64,000 nucleotides of DNA from Rhabdobacter roseus (GTDB taxonomy: Bacteria; Bacteroidota; Bacteroidia; Cytophagales; Spirosomataceae). The stretch is from the NCBI RefSeq assembly GCF_014202275.1, contig NZ_JACHGF010000011.1:144895-208894 (forward strand), in the 5' to 3' direction. The translations under genes were made by a program, and so were the position numbers. This document shows, piece by piece, positions 9,136-18,767 of this stretch (its first letter is position 1; the number at the start of each line of letters is the position of its first letter). The notes under the pieces are model-generated. The model was not told the DNA's origin. It saw only the letters and a program-made list of their open reading frames with translations, and did not search any database.

Positions 9136-11055
9136 TTAACGAAGCAGCAGATTCCAGAATAAAATCAACACAATACCAACTACCATAGCAAAAATATAGT
9201 AACCCGTGGAGCCCGTTTGGGTACGGCGCAGCTGCCCCGAAAGTACCTTCACCAAAGTACCCGTACCATTCACGACCAGGTCGATGAAGAATTCGCCGAA
9301 GCTAAACAGCAGCGCCGACAGCGTCCGGATGGGCTTCACAAAGACGGCGTCATACAGTTCGTCGATGTAGTACTTGTGATAGATCACCCGCTGTAGGGCT
9401 GGACGCTCCTGTGTTTCCGGGGCAGGAACTGAATCCCGGCGCACGTACACTACGTAAGCCGCCAGGGCTGCCACCAGCGCCGCTACTACCGAAATACCCA
9501 TCAACAGGTACTCCTCGGAGTGGCTCAGCGTAGTAGCCGCGAAAGCCGCCGGGTTGACCTGCCGGGCTCCTTCATAAAGCGGACTCATAAACGTGGCCAA
9601 TTGGTGCGTCCCGCCTAATACTTCAGGTACCCCCATAAAGCCACCCAGCGCAGAAAACACCGCTAGGACGATCAGGGGGAGGGTCATGGAGGTGGGCGAC
9701 TCGTGCAGGTGGTGGGCTTGCTCGTGAGTGCCCCGGAAAGAGCCAAAGAACGTCAGGAACAGCAACCTGAACATGTAAAAGGAGGTCATGATCGAGCCCA
9801 GCAGCCCCAGCACCCAAAGTACCTTGTTGTGCTCGAAGGCGTGCGCCAGAATCTCGTCTTTGGAGAAAAAGCCGGCAAAAGGCGGAATCCCCGCAATGGC
9901 AATGGTACCGATCAGAAAGGTAATGAAGGTAATGGGTAGTTTCTTGCGCAGCCCCCCCATGAAGCGGATGTCCTGCTCGCCGGACATGGCGTGGATCACG
10001 CTACCGGCTCCCAAGAACAGCAACGCCTTGAAGAATGCGTGCGTAATGACATGAAACATGGACGCCGAGTAGGCCATCACGCCCAGCGCCAGGAACATGT
10101 AGCCTAGCTGACTTACCGTCGAGTAGGCCAGTACTTTCTTGATGTCGTTTTGCAGAAGCCCGATGGAAGCCGCCAGCAGCGCGGTGGCCGTACCGATGAT
10201 GGCCACTACTTCGAGCGTAGCCGGAGCGAGCGTAAAAAGTACGTTGGAGCGGATCACCATGTAGATACCCGCCGTCACCATCGTAGCGGCGTGGATGAGT
10301 GCCGAAACGGGCGTAGGCCCCGCCATGGCGTCGGGTAGCCAGGTAAATAAGGGTATTTGGGCGGATTTTCCGGTGGCTCCGACAAAGAGCAGCAGCGTAA
10401 TCACCACCACCACCGGGTCCCCCACGGGTAGGCCCGTGGCTTGTCGGAATACCTCCGTGAACTCCACCGAACCAAAGGTACCTATGATGGTAAAAATCCC
10501 CAGCAAGAAGCCCAGATCCCCGATGCGGTTCATGATGAAGGCCTTGCGCGCGGCGTTGTTGTAGTCGGTATTTTTGTTCCAGAAGCCGATCAGAAGGTAC
10601 GAGCACAGCCCCACGCCTTCCCAGCCAATGAACATGATGACGTAGTTGGAGCCCATCACGAGCAGCAGCATGAAGAATAAGAAGAGATTCAGGAAGGCGA
10701 AAAACTTCCCAAAGCCTTCGTCCTCTTTCATGTAGCCCGCCGAGTACACATGGATCAGCGAGCCCACGCCGGTGACGATCATCAGCATCAGTAACGACAG
10801 CTGATCGATCTGAAACGAGAAGGGAATGGAAAGCTCTCCTACCGAAATCCAGTCGAAGAGGGATACCACCTGGGGGGTACTTCCCGCTTCCTTGAAGGCC
10901 ATAAGTACCACCACCGACACGGCAAAACTTCCCAAAGCCGCCAGCGAACCAATGATACCCACGGCCCCTCTGGGAATACGGCGGAACCCAATTCCATTGA
11001 TGAGGAACCCTATCAACGGAAGCAGCGGTATCAGAACGAGTAATGAAGCAGACAT
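9136..11055 (-). CDS. nuoL: NADH-quinone oxidoreductase subunit L
   Basis: 639 residues. The first 500 are an antiporter-like core with SLIHVYSAGYMKEDE, FIGWEGVGLCSYLLIGFW (helix-5 Glu) and PLFTWLPDAMAGPTPVSALI; then HAFFKALLFLGAGSVIHAM. The C-terminal part carries the long lateral helix and a final transmembrane anchor, as expected for NuoL, the distal proton channel of complex I. Length is close to the family norm (about 610-660). The start ATG at 11055 is 54 bp after the nuoK stop. It lies second in the nuoK-L-M-N message. Confidence 0.95.
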   Translation of the reverse strand: MSASLLVLIPLLPLIGFLINGIGFRRIPRGAVGIIGSLAALGSFAVSVVVLMAFKEAGSTPQVVSLFDWISVGELSIPFSFQIDQLSLLMLMIVTGVGSLIHVYSAGYMKEDEGFGKFFAFLNLFLFFMLLLVMGSNYVIMFIGWEGVGLCSYLLIGFWNKNTDYNNAARKAFIMNRIGDLGFLLGIFTIIGTFGSVEFTEVFRQATGLPVGDPVVVVITLLLFVGATGKSAQIPLFTWLPDAMAGPTPVSALIHAATMVTAGIYMVIRSNVLFTLAPATLEVVAIIGTATALLAASIGLLQNDIKKVLAYSTVSQLGYMFLALGVMAYSASMFHVITHAFFKALLFLGAGSVIHAMSGEQDIRFMGGLRKKLPITFITFLIGTIAIAGIPPFAGFFSKDEILAHAFEHNKVLWVLGLLGSIMTSFYMFRLLFLTFFGSFRGTHEQAHHLHESPTSMTLPLIVLAVFSALGGFMGVPEVLGGTHQLATFMSPLYEGARQVNPAAFAATTLSHSEEYLLMGISVVAALVAALAAYVVYVRRDSVPAPETQERPALQRVIYHKYYIDELYDAVFVKPIRTLSALLFSFGEFFIDLVVNGTGTLVKVLSGQLRRTQTGSTGYYIFAMVVGIVLILFWNLLLR

Positions 11056-11109
11056 ACAGTTATTTCACTAGTTGAAAATCCAGGAACGAAGCCACCAAAA
11101 GGTACTTGG

Positions 11110-11451
11110 TTACCACTTGAGTTTGTTAAGAAAACCGACATCAATGGTGCGGGTATTGCGGTAGATCATGACAATGATGGCGAGCCCCACGGCTACCTCG
11201 GCCGCGGCTACGGCCATGATGAAGAAAACGAACACCTGCCCAGACGCGTCGGATTTGTAGGAAGAAAAAGCGATGAGAAGCAAATTGGCCGCGTTCAGCA
11301 TGAGCTCAATGGACATAAAAATGACGATGGCATTGCGACGGGTCAAAACGCCAATAATGCCAATGACAAACAACGCCGTACTTAGAATCAGGTAGCTTTG
11401 AAGCGGAATTGCCTGGATGATCTCCGGGATCGGAGGGGTCTGCTGCATCAT
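11110..11451 (-). CDS. nuoK: NADH-quinone oxidoreductase subunit K
   Basis: 113 residues with three transmembrane helices. [21 protein letters not shown] contains the Glu at the family position in helix 2 and [18 protein letters not shown] the second one in helix 3; both are part of the proton path. Slightly longer than the usual 100 residues because of an N-terminal stretch ([13 protein letters not shown]); a start further in is possible. It is the first gene of this message, with a good promoter 55 bp upstream, so the membrane-arm genes are transcribed separately from nuoA-J, which are not in the window. Confidence 0.95.
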   Translation of the reverse strand: MMQQTPPIPEIIQAIPLQSYLILSTALFVIGIIGVLTRRNAIVIFMSIELMLNAANLLLIAFSSYKSDASGQVFVFFIMAVAAAEVAVGLAIIVMIYRNTRTIDVGFLNKLKW

Positions 11452-11506
11452 AGCGGGTTATCTATAACTCTAGATGGTTAGTTGGGGGTACTTAAAAAAA
11501 TTTGGG

Positions 11507-11538
11507 CAAAAATACGGATAAATCCTCCTTAACTCAAA
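11507..11538 (-). promoter_or_regulatory. Promoter of the nuoKLMN operon
   Basis: On the minus strand, TTTG (11538-11535), 20 bp, then TATTTTTG (11514-11507), an exact TAnnTTTG box, 55 bp upstream of the nuoK ATG. Spacing and both boxes match the Bacteroidota consensus. Confidence 0.65.
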
Positions 11539-11557
11539 CGCCCGTGCTGGTATTATT

Positions 11558-12367
11558 CTAGCGCTGGGTCAGGGCTCGTAATTTGATTTCGGTCAGCTTT
11601 CGTTTCGTATCCAGCGGAAATTCCCCCTTCATGATCCAGTCGTAGAAGGCGGGCTCCTTTTGAAGTACCTCCACCACGCGCTTGCCATTGTGTTTACCAA
11701 AATTAAAAACTTCCTCGCCCTGCTCATTGAAGACCATCCGGCCCGCAAAATCCACCGAGCGGGTGGCCGTGAGCTCGTGCAGGGCGTCCATGTCATTTTT
11801 GACCGGCTCAAATTCGTTCCCCTGCTCGTCCTTGATGGTCCGACCCGCGTAGTGGCTGATCTGGGCGTTAAGTACCTCGTAGGTAGCCAGGGCGTCTGCC
11901 TCCGCTCCGTGTGCCCCAATGAGCTCCTTGCCGCAATAAAACTTATAAGCGGCGGCCAGGTTCCTTGGCTCCATGAGGTGAAAAATACGCTGGGCATCCA
12001 CCAGGCGGCGGTTTTTTACGTCAAAGTCAACCCCTACTCGCAGAAATTCCTCCACCAGCATGGGTACATCGAAGCGGTTGCTGTTGAAGCCCGCCAGGTC
12101 GCAGCCCGACAAAAACGTCGCCATCGACTTGGCAATGCCCTTAAACGTAGGACAATCTTTCACATCCTCGTCGTAGATCCCGTGGATCAGGCTCGACTCC
12201 AGTGGAATGGGCATCTCGGGATTAACCCGCTGCGTACGCACTTCTGTTTCGCCATTCGGCAGGGCCTTCACTACGGATATTTCCACGATCCGGTCGCGCG
12301 AAATAGTAACACCCGTGGTTTCCAGGTCAAAAATAGCGAGTGGTTTCTTGAGATGTAGCGTATGCAT
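11558..12367 (-). CDS. DnaQ-like 3'-5' exonuclease (DEDDh), epsilon-type
   Basis: 269 residues. The exonuclease domain covers residues 9-170 and carries all DEDDh residues: D14 and E16 in FDLETTG, D100 in FNSNRFD, H153 and D158 in GAHGAEAD. These bind two metal ions and remove 3' nucleotides. Residues about 215-265 form an extra C-terminal piece (FNFGKHNGKRVVEVL, then EPAFYDWIMKGEF), similar to the short domain found at the end of several Bacteroidota epsilon-like proteins; its role is unknown. It could be the proofreading subunit of DNA polymerase III or a stand-alone repair exonuclease; the C-terminal piece favours the latter. The gene is monocistronic between the nuo promoter and the glpK terminator. 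Confidence 0.88.
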   Translation of the reverse strand: MHTLHLKKPLAIFDLETTGVTISRDRIVEISVVKALPNGETEVRTQRVNPEMPIPLESSLIHGIYDEDVKDCPTFKGIAKSMATFLSGCDLAGFNSNRFDVPMLVEEFLRVGVDFDVKNRRLVDAQRIFHLMEPRNLAAAYKFYCGKELIGAHGAEADALATYEVLNAQISHYAGRTIKDEQGNEFEPVKNDMDALHELTATRSVDFAGRMVFNEQGEEVFNFGKHNGKRVVEVLQKEPAFYDWIMKGEFPLDTKRKLTEIKLRALTQR

Positions 12368-12427
12368 AGCTGGGGTAGGCTTGGAGTATAAGCGCTGCGA
12401 AGTTAGGGTTTAACACCATATAAGCCC

Positions 12428-12462
12428 AAAAAAGCCCCAGTTTCCTGCGAAAAACCGGGGCT
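12428..12462 (-). terminator. Terminator of glpK
   Basis: Read on the minus strand, AGCCCC...GGGGCT with an inner GTTT/AAAC pairing is followed by six T. It lies 29 bp after the glpK stop. Confidence 0.75.
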
Positions 12463-12490
12463 ATTAGTACAAATCGAATACCATATATAA

Positions 12491-13990
12491 CTACTCCATC
12501 CAGCCGTAGGATTTGGTGACGGCTTTTTGCCAACCCGCGTAGAATTCGTCGCGGCGAAGGGCGGCCTGATCGGGCTCCCAGCTGCGGGCCACGGCCCAGT
12601 TTTTCCGCAGATCTTCTTTGTCGGCCCAGTATCCTACGGCCAGTCCGGCGGCGTAGGCGGCACCCAGGGCGGTCGTCTCGGCTACGGCGGGTGCTACGAC
12701 GGGCACCCCCAGCATATCGGCCTGAAACTGCATGAGCAACTCATTGGCTACCATGCCGCCGTCTACCCGCAGCGCCACCAGATCTATGCCCGAGTCCTGC
12801 GCCATGGCGTTCACCACGTCTACGGTTTGGTAGGCTGTGGCTTCCAGCACCGCCCGCGCAATGTGCCCCTTGTTGACGTAGCGGGTCAAGCCCGCGATAA
12901 CGCCCCGGGCGTCGTTGCGCCAGTAGGGAGCGTACAGGCCCGAGAAGGCCGGCACCACGTAAGCTCCGCCGTTGTCCTCGACGGTCCGGGCCAGGCTCTC
13001 AATGTCTTCGCTCCGCTGGATAAGCCCCAGGTTGTCCCGCACCCACTGCACCAACGCCCCCGCAATGGCAATACTACCCTCCAGCGCGTACTGCACCGGC
13101 TCCTGGCCAAACTGGTAGGCAATGGTCGTGAGCAGCCCGTTTTCGGACATTTTTAGTTCATCGCCCGTATTCATCACCAGAAAACAACCCGTACCGTAGG
13201 TATTTTTAGCCATGCCCGGATCAAAGCAGGCCTGCCCTACCAGCGCTGCGTGCTGGTCGCCCAGGGCCCCCGCGATGGGTACCCCCGGAAGTACCTCCGA
13301 AGCCACTGTACCGTAGACTTCGCTGCTGCTGCGGATCGTCGGTAGCATGGTTTTGGGAATGCGGTAGGCCTCGAGCATGGCGTCGTCCCAGGCTAGGGTG
13401 CGCAAGTTCATGAGCTGTGTACGGCTGGCGTTGGTGACGTCCGTGACGTGGATGCCGCCCTGGGTACCTCCCGTCAGGTGCCAGATCAGAAAGGTATCTA
13501 TAGTACCAAACAGCGCCGTGCCGTTTTCGGCGTCTTCCCGCAGTCCCTCCACGTTTTCGAGCAGCCACTGCAACTTCAGACCACTGAAGTAGGTCGATAC
13601 GGGTAGTCCCGTCCGTTCCCGAAACTGGTCCAACCCGCCCTGCTGCTCGTATTGCGCTACCTGCTCGCTGGTGCGGGTATCCTGCCACACCAGGGCGTTG
13701 TAGTAGGGGCGGCCCGTCCGGCGATTCCAGACCACGGTGGTCTCGCGTTGGTTGGTAATGCCGATGGCCGCAATGTCGCGGGCCGTGGCGGAGACTTTGA
13801 TGCGCGCCAGCGCAACGACCTCCAGGGTATTTTTCCAGATTTCGTCCGGATTGTGCTCTACCCAGCCGGGTTTCGGATAAATTTGCGCGTGCTCCTTCTG
13901 CGCTACCGACACGATGGTACCGGTACGGTCAAAAAATATACAGCGGGTGCTGGTGGTACCCTGGTCAATGGCGGCCACGTATTTAGCCAT
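12491..13990 (-). CDS. glpK: Glycerol kinase
   Basis: 499 residues from the ATG at 13990 ([17 protein letters not shown]); an upstream in-frame extension to 14107 overlaps the divergent promoter region and has no family support. It phosphorylates glycerol with ATP to sn-glycerol-3-phosphate in the cytoplasm. The FGGY family fold is visible: the DQGTTSTR phosphate loop at residues 9-16, the [13 protein letters not shown] segment, [15 protein letters not shown], and the second signature [17 protein letters not shown]. Length equals E. coli GlpK (502). No glpF or glpD lies next to it; the divergent neighbour is pbpC. Confidence 0.95.
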   Translation of the reverse strand: MAKYVAAIDQGTTSTRCIFFDRTGTIVSVAQKEHAQIYPKPGWVEHNPDEIWKNTLEVVALARIKVSATARDIAAIGITNQRETTVVWNRRTGRPYYNALVWQDTRTSEQVAQYEQQGGLDQFRERTGLPVSTYFSGLKLQWLLENVEGLREDAENGTALFGTIDTFLIWHLTGGTQGGIHVTDVTNASRTQLMNLRTLAWDDAMLEAYRIPKTMLPTIRSSSEVYGTVASEVLPGVPIAGALGDQHAALVGQACFDPGMAKNTYGTGCFLVMNTGDELKMSENGLLTTIAYQFGQEPVQYALEGSIAIAGALVQWVRDNLGLIQRSEDIESLARTVEDNGGAYVVPAFSGLYAPYWRNDARGVIAGLTRYVNKGHIARAVLEATAYQTVDVVNAMAQDSGIDLVALRVDGGMVANELLMQFQADMLGVPVVAPAVAETTALGAAYAAGLAVGYWADKEDLRKNWAVARSWEPDQAALRRDEFYAGWQKAVTKSYGWME

Positions 13991-14177
13991 AGTAGTATTT
14001 CGTTTAGCTTTTTTAGGAAGAAAAGGGGGAAATAGCGGAATTTTTACCAGAAGCACAAACGCCAAAATTGAAAGGCCAGCTGCTGGGTGCGCTACAGCCG
14101 CTGCCAAGCACCTGATCCAGGCGTTGGGGTACTTGCCTGACTTATGCTATTTTTACGCTATTAAAAGACCAAAGCCC

Positions 14178-16517
14178 TTGCGTCGCCCTCGCCTACTCGC
14201 TGATCAAAAACTAAAGAAGGTACTTAGTACTACCCTACTCGGGCTGGCGGGGGTACTTCTAGCCTTTTTTATCGGGGACTGGTGGTTCCCGTTCCGGCCG
14301 GCAGTACGGTATTCTACCCAGATATTGGCCGAAGATGGTACCGTGCTGCACGCTTTCCTGAGCCCGGACGACAAGTGGCGACTCTACACGGAGCTTTCGG
14401 AAATAACCCCGCTGCTGCGCCAGACCCTCATGCACAAAGAAGACCGGTACTTTTACTGGCATCCGGGCGTGAATCCGCTGGCGCTGATACGGGCTACGGC
14501 CCGCAACCTGCTGGCGGGCCGCCGCACGTCCGGGGCGTCTACCATCACGATGCAGGTAGTGCGGCTGCTGGAGCCGCGCCCGCGTACCTACCGCAGCAAG
14601 GCCATCGAGCTCTTCCGGGCGCTACAGCTGGAATGGCACTTTTCCAAAGACGAAATCCTGCAGCTGTACCTCAACTTGGTACCTTACGGCGGCAACATCG
14701 AGGGCATCAAGGCGGCCTCGCTGCTGTACTTCGGCAAGCCGCCCCAGCTGCTAAGCCTGGCCGAAATCACGGCATTGACTATAGTACCCAACCGGCCCTC
14801 CAGCCTGCGGCCCGGTCGGCGCAACGACGCCCTGCACCGCGAGCGCAACCGTTGGCTGGAACGCTTCCGAAAAGAAAATCTATTTGCGCCCGGCGTTATC
14901 CACGACGCCCTCAACGAGCCGCTGAACGCACAGCGACTCCCGCCCCCGCGCCTGGCCCCACACCTGGCCCTGCGGCTCCGGAACGAGTACCCCCAGCAGC
15001 CAACGATCCGCACCAGTCTGCGGCCCCCACGCCAGGCGCAGGCCGAAACGCTGGTCAAAAACTACGTCAACCGGCTGCGGGCGCTCAACATCCATAACGC
15101 CGCGGTGCTGGTGGTGAACAACGAAACGATGGCCGTGGAAGCCTACGTGGGCTCGGCGGATTTTCACAACCCCTACGACGGCGGGCAGGTGGATGGCATC
15201 CGGGCCGTGCGCTCGCCGGGAAGTACCCTCAAGCCGCTGCTGTACGCCACGGCTTTTGATAAGGGCCTGCTTACGCCCAAGATGGTACTGAACGACGTAC
15301 CTACTAACTTCGGTGGCTACGAACCCGAGAACTTCGACCAGCGCTTCAACGGCCCCGTGACGGTGGCTTTTGCCCTAGCCAACTCCCTAAACGTACCCTC
15401 CGTGAAGGTACTTAAAGACCTCGGTACGGCTACGCTGGTGGAGCAGTTGAAAAAAGCGCATTTCAAAACCGTCGAGAAGCAGGCCCCGGAGCTGGGGCTG
15501 TCGCTGATCCTGGGCGGTTGCGGCGTGACGCTCGAGGAATTAACGCGGCTGTTTGCGGCCTTTGCCCGGCAGGGGAAATGGCAGCCGCTGGGGTACCTGG
15601 CTTCCCAAAGTACACCCACGAAGCCGGTAACCGACGTCGCGCTGATCTCGCCCGAAGCGGCCTTTCTCATTCATGAAGTACTGACGCAAGTCACGCGCCC
15701 CGACCTGCCCAACCAGTTTGAAAGTACCTACCGCCTGCCGCGTATTGCCTGGAAAACGGGTACTTCCTACGGCAAGCGCGACGCCTGGAGCATCGGCTAC
15801 AACCGCCGCTATACCGTGGGCGTGTGGGTTGGGAATTTTTCGGGTGAAGGGGTACCTGAGCTCAGCGGGGCCAATATCGCCACGCCGCTGCTTTTTGATA
15901 TTTTCAACGCGCTGGACTACAACGCCCCGCGCGACGGGTACCCACCCCCGGCCAACCTGCACCTGCGGAAAGTATGCGCCGAAAGCGGAGCGCTACCGGA
16001 GGCTTTTTGTACGAATCAAATCACCGACTACGCCATCATGGGCGTATCGCCCTACCGCCGGTGCCAGCACCGCCGCTGGGTATTTACCGACGAGAAGGCG
16101 CGGGTGTCGTACTGTACGCAGTGCCTGCCCGAGCGGGGGTACCTCAAGCGCTCCTACCCCAACCTGGCCCCGGAGCTGATTGCCTACTACGAATTGAAGA
16201 AACTACCCTACGAGAAAATACCGCCGCACAACCCCGCCTGCGAGCGGGTATTTCGGGAAGGAGCACCGCTGATCGTGAGCCCCAACGACGGCAGCGAGTA
16301 CTACCTGCCCGCCGGGGAGCCAGCGCAGCTCCAGCTCAGCTGCCAGGCCGCCAACGACGTACGGGAGGTGTTCTGGTACCTCAACGACCGCCTCTACCAG
16401 CGGGCCGCGCCCACCGAAGCCGTCTTTGTGAGCCCGCCACCGGGCCGCGTCAAGATTTCGTGCAGCGACGACAAGGGCCGCAACGCCGACATCTGGATTC
16501 AGGTAAAAAATTTATGA
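14178..16517 (+). CDS. pbpC: Penicillin-binding protein 1C
   Basis: About 779 residues if the TTG at 14178 is the start, close to E. coli PbpC (770). The frame is open back to 13914, but its ATG codons overlap glpK and encode no family sequence, and there is no ATG between 14000 and the first transmembrane segment. Order of parts: membrane anchor at residues 14-30; GT51 peptidoglycan glycosyltransferase with catalytic Glu88 in KEDRYFYWHPG and GASTITMQ; transpeptidase with S349-T-L-K352 and K526-T-G-T-S; and a C-terminal BiPBP_C-type domain ending the protein. It polymerises and cross-links peptidoglycan in the periplasm. The usual alpha-2-macroglobulin partner is not adjacent. Product very sure, start unsure. 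Confidence 0.92.
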   Translation: MRRPRLLADQKLKKVLSTTLLGLAGVLLAFFIGDWWFPFRPAVRYSTQILAEDGTVLHAFLSPDDKWRLYTELSEITPLLRQTLMHKEDRYFYWHPGVNPLALIRATARNLLAGRRTSGASTITMQVVRLLEPRPRTYRSKAIELFRALQLEWHFSKDEILQLYLNLVPYGGNIEGIKAASLLYFGKPPQLLSLAEITALTIVPNRPSSLRPGRRNDALHRERNRWLERFRKENLFAPGVIHDALNEPLNAQRLPPPRLAPHLALRLRNEYPQQPTIRTSLRPPRQAQAETLVKNYVNRLRALNIHNAAVLVVNNETMAVEAYVGSADFHNPYDGGQVDGIRAVRSPGSTLKPLLYATAFDKGLLTPKMVLNDVPTNFGGYEPENFDQRFNGPVTVAFALANSLNVPSVKVLKDLGTATLVEQLKKAHFKTVEKQAPELGLSLILGGCGVTLEELTRLFAAFARQGKWQPLGYLASQSTPTKPVTDVALISPEAAFLIHEVLTQVTRPDLPNQFESTYRLPRIAWKTGTSYGKRDAWSIGYNRRYTVGVWVGNFSGEGVPELSGANIATPLLFDIFNALDYNAPRDGYPPPANLHLRKVCAESGALPEAFCTNQITDYAIMGVSPYRRCQHRRWVFTDEKARVSYCTQCLPERGYLKRSYPNLAPELIAYYELKKLPYEKIPPHNPACERVFREGAPLIVSPNDGSEYYLPAGEPAQLQLSCQAANDVREVFWYLNDRLYQRAAPTEAVFVSPPPGRVKISCSDDKGRNADIWIQVKNL

Positions 16518-16567
16518 ACATGAGGGGTACTTTGGAAGAAAAGTAAAAGTACCCCCTGCAAAGGTAC

Positions 16568-17053
16568 CTAGAGCTTCCGCTCGATGAGCTTCATGAGCTT
16601 TTCCAGGCCGTGGGCGTCGGCCGGGCCAAAGTCGTCGAGCTGGTCGCTGTCTACATCCAGCACCAGGGCCACGGTCCCGTTGCGGTGAAAAACGGGCACG
16701 ACGATCTCGGAGCGGGAGGCGGAGCTGCACGCAATGTGCCCCGGAAAGGCGTCTACGTCGGGCACCACGATGGTCTCGGCGCGGGTGTAACAGGCCCCGC
16801 AGACGCCCTTGTGAAACGGAATTCGCGTGCAGGCGATGGGCCCCTGGAAAGGCCCCAGTACCAGTTGTCCTTCTTTGGCTACATAAAAACCTACCCAGAA
16901 GAACCCAAAAGCCTCTTTCAGCGCCGCCGCTACGTTGGCCAGGTTGGCCGTCAGGTCACTTTCGGTTTCTAGCAGGGCGGCTAGTTGGGGATACAGCGCC
17001 TCGTAGCGCTCGGCGCGGTTGGTGATGGTGGGAAGAAGGAGCGTTTCGGCCAT
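16568..17053 (-). CDS. msrC: Free methionine-(R)-sulfoxide reductase (GAF domain)
   Basis: 161 residues from the ATG at 17053 (MAETLLLPTI); the longer frame to 17104 adds an unsupported basic stretch. A single GAF domain fills the protein. Cys75, Cys85 and Cys109 have the same spacing (10 and 24) as Cys84, Cys94 and Cys118 of E. coli fRMsr, within GPIACTRIPFHKGVCGACYTR and VPDVDAFPGHIACS. It reduces free methionine-R-sulfoxide using a disulfide relay in the cytoplasm. It is convergent with pbpC (51 bp apart), with no close operon partner. Confidence 0.92.
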   Translation of the reverse strand: MAETLLLPTITNRAERYEALYPQLAALLETESDLTANLANVAAALKEAFGFFWVGFYVAKEGQLVLGPFQGPIACTRIPFHKGVCGACYTRAETIVVPDVDAFPGHIACSSASRSEIVVPVFHRNGTVALVLDVDSDQLDDFGPADAHGLEKLMKLIERKL

Positions 17054-17128
17054 GAGGTACCTGGAGTTTTTCTTATTAAAAAAGCAGTGCTCTTTTAACG
17101 ACAAACGCCGCCGCGGAAGTTCCGGTAC

Positions 17129-17554
17129 CTAGCGCGGCCTGGGGCTATGCTTTTTGAAAACGTACTCGCCCGAGCCCCACGGATTGAGTACTAGTTGCTG
17201 GCTCGTGAGCGATACTATAGGATACGTATTTCCATAAGTACTGGACATACACATCGCCCGAATCCGAAGTTGGTTATCCTCCATGGCATAACTACCTCTG
17301 CCGCAGCCCAGGAAACCATATTCGACGGGAATAGTATTCTCGTAGCTTTCGTTAAAGGTCAAATCGTTGGAAAACGAAATATAAACGTGCTTGTTGGCAG
17401 GTACCTTCACTTCGTTGCAGGTACTTTGTCCGCTGGGTTTACAGTAGGTAGTTAGTCGCCAGGTACCTACCAGGGCATTGGCAGGGTCTACGGCCTCTTT
17501 GCTTCGGCAGGCGGCCATACTGAAGATCAACAGTAGCGTAGCGATTCGTCTCAT
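17129..17554 (-). CDS. Small lipoprotein, lipocalin-like
   Basis: 141 residues. A signal peptide ends in a lipobox (FSMAAC), so Cys16 should be lipidated and the protein held in the outer or inner membrane. The mature part begins VGTWRLTTYC and has alternating strands with four further Cys residues, resembling the lipocalin-like (DUF5004/lipocalin_4) lipoproteins frequent in Bacteroidota. No ligand can be named. It sits 76 bp upstream of the msrC start on the same strand, so co-transcription is possible. Confidence 0.75.
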   Translation of the reverse strand: MRRIATLLLIFSMAACRSKEAVDPANALVGTWRLTTYCKPSGQSTCNEVKVPANKHVYISFSNDLTFNESYENTIPVEYGFLGCGRGSYAMEDNQLRIRAMCMSSTYGNTYPIVSLTSQQLVLNPWGSGEYVFKKHSPRPR

Positions 17555-17710
17555 AGCGGGGCGTTTTGTGGGTGCAGGAAGAAGACCGCCGTTGGCTGAA
17601 ATTGGTTGGAAACCGTTTTTCTTTTTTTGAAAATAAAGTACATAACCTTCTCATTGCTACGATTTCCTGGAAAATGGTCTTTCGGGTACACGCGTCGGAG
17701 ACGCTAGAAG

Positions 17711-17742
17711 AGGCCACCCCCATAGCAAATGGGGGTGAGCCT
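17711..17742 (-). terminator. GC-rich hairpin after the sugar-isomerase-like gene
   Basis: CACCCCCAT pairs with ATGGGGGTG around a five-base loop, extended by AGGC/GCCT across one mismatch. It starts 6 bp after the stop at 17748 but has no T-run, so termination would be imperfect. Confidence 0.5.
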
Positions 17743-17747
17743 TCTGC

Positions 17748-18617
17748 CTACTCCCGCAGGCCTGTCAGGTAGGCGATGCTTTTGGGTACGTACTCCAGCT
17801 CCCGGTCGCTTTCGTCCTCGATGAAGTAGTGTTTTATGCCTGCTTTCTTGGCGGCTTTAAGCACCGCCGGGAAGTCAATTTGTCCCGTGCCCAGGGGTAC
17901 ATCGTTTTCGGCGGGGGTACCTCCGGTCAAATCACCCACGACGCCTTTTTTGAGGTCTTTGAGGTGCATGAGCTTGAAGCGGTTGCCGTACTTGTTGAGC
18001 AAGGCCACGGGATCAGCGCCGCCGTGCTTGGTCCAGAGCACGTCCATCTCGAAGGAAACGTACTTCGGGTCGGTATTTTCCACCATGTAGTCAAACAAAG
18101 TACCCTGGCCGTAGGGCTGAAACTCGTAGCCGTGGTTGTGGTAGCAGAAGGTAATGCCCTGCTCCTGAAGTACCTTCCCGACGCGGTTAAAATCTTCGAC
18201 GGCCTGCTTGGCGTTTTCCAGCGTGAAGTTGCCCTTTTGGTGCGGAATCCAGGCTACCATCACGTAGGAGGCCCCCAGGGCTTTGGCCAGCTGGGCTACG
18301 TCCTGCGGATCTTTCACGATTTGCTCGTAGCCCGCGCCCGTGGAGGGTATCTTGATGCCCCGCGCATCGCACATTTTCTTGAATTCCTCGGGCGTCAGGC
18401 CACGCGGTGCGCCGCCTTCCAGCTCCTTGAAACCCAGCTTCTGGATGATGTCGAGAGTAGCCGCCACGTCCTTAGGGAAGTGGTTGCGGTAGGTATAGGC
18501 CTGTACGCCCAGCGGGAAACTATAGACCGGTTTGCCCTTTTTTTGGGCCAGGGCGTCGGTCATCGCGCCCGCCAGGAGCCCGGCGGCACAAGCCAGCAGG
18601 AAAGTAAGTCGTTTCAT
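17748..18617 (-). CDS. Secreted sugar phosphate isomerase/epimerase-like TIM-barrel protein
   Basis: 289 residues from the ATG at 18617, chosen because MKRLTFLLACAAGLLAG is a signal peptide ending at DALAQ; two further in-frame ATGs upstream (18644, 18692) would hide it. The rest is a xylose isomerase-like (AP endonuclease family 2) barrel: LGVQAYTYR at the start, FKELEGGAPRG, YVMVAWIP, FCYHNHGYEF with metal-type His residues, SFEMDVLWTKHGG and LMHLKDLKKG. Such periplasmic members in Bacteroidota act on sugars or inositols, but the substrate is not readable. It is followed by a hairpin at 17711-17742 and preceded by the asparaginase gene on the same strand (150 bp). Confidence 0.85.
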   Translation of the reverse strand: MKRLTFLLACAAGLLAGAMTDALAQKKGKPVYSFPLGVQAYTYRNHFPKDVAATLDIIQKLGFKELEGGAPRGLTPEEFKKMCDARGIKIPSTGAGYEQIVKDPQDVAQLAKALGASYVMVAWIPHQKGNFTLENAKQAVEDFNRVGKVLQEQGITFCYHNHGYEFQPYGQGTLFDYMVENTDPKYVSFEMDVLWTKHGGADPVALLNKYGNRFKLMHLKDLKKGVVGDLTGGTPAENDVPLGTGQIDFPAVLKAAKKAGIKHYFIEDESDRELEYVPKSIAYLTGLRE

Positions 18618-18767
18618 CAGTAGGTAGTTAGTGGTTCGTATCATAGCAGATGCTCTTCTTATTTCTAATAATAAGTACCTTTCGGGGCACACCTACTTTA
18701 CCAATCCCTGTTTTCCTTAACCCAATCCGTAACCGGGGGCTGCAAGATGAAAAATTGTTTGTACACC

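Noticed and set aside
17711..17742. GC-rich hairpin considered as a small RNA or attenuator
   Set aside because: It is directly after a stop codon, with no promoter; an imperfect terminator is simpler.
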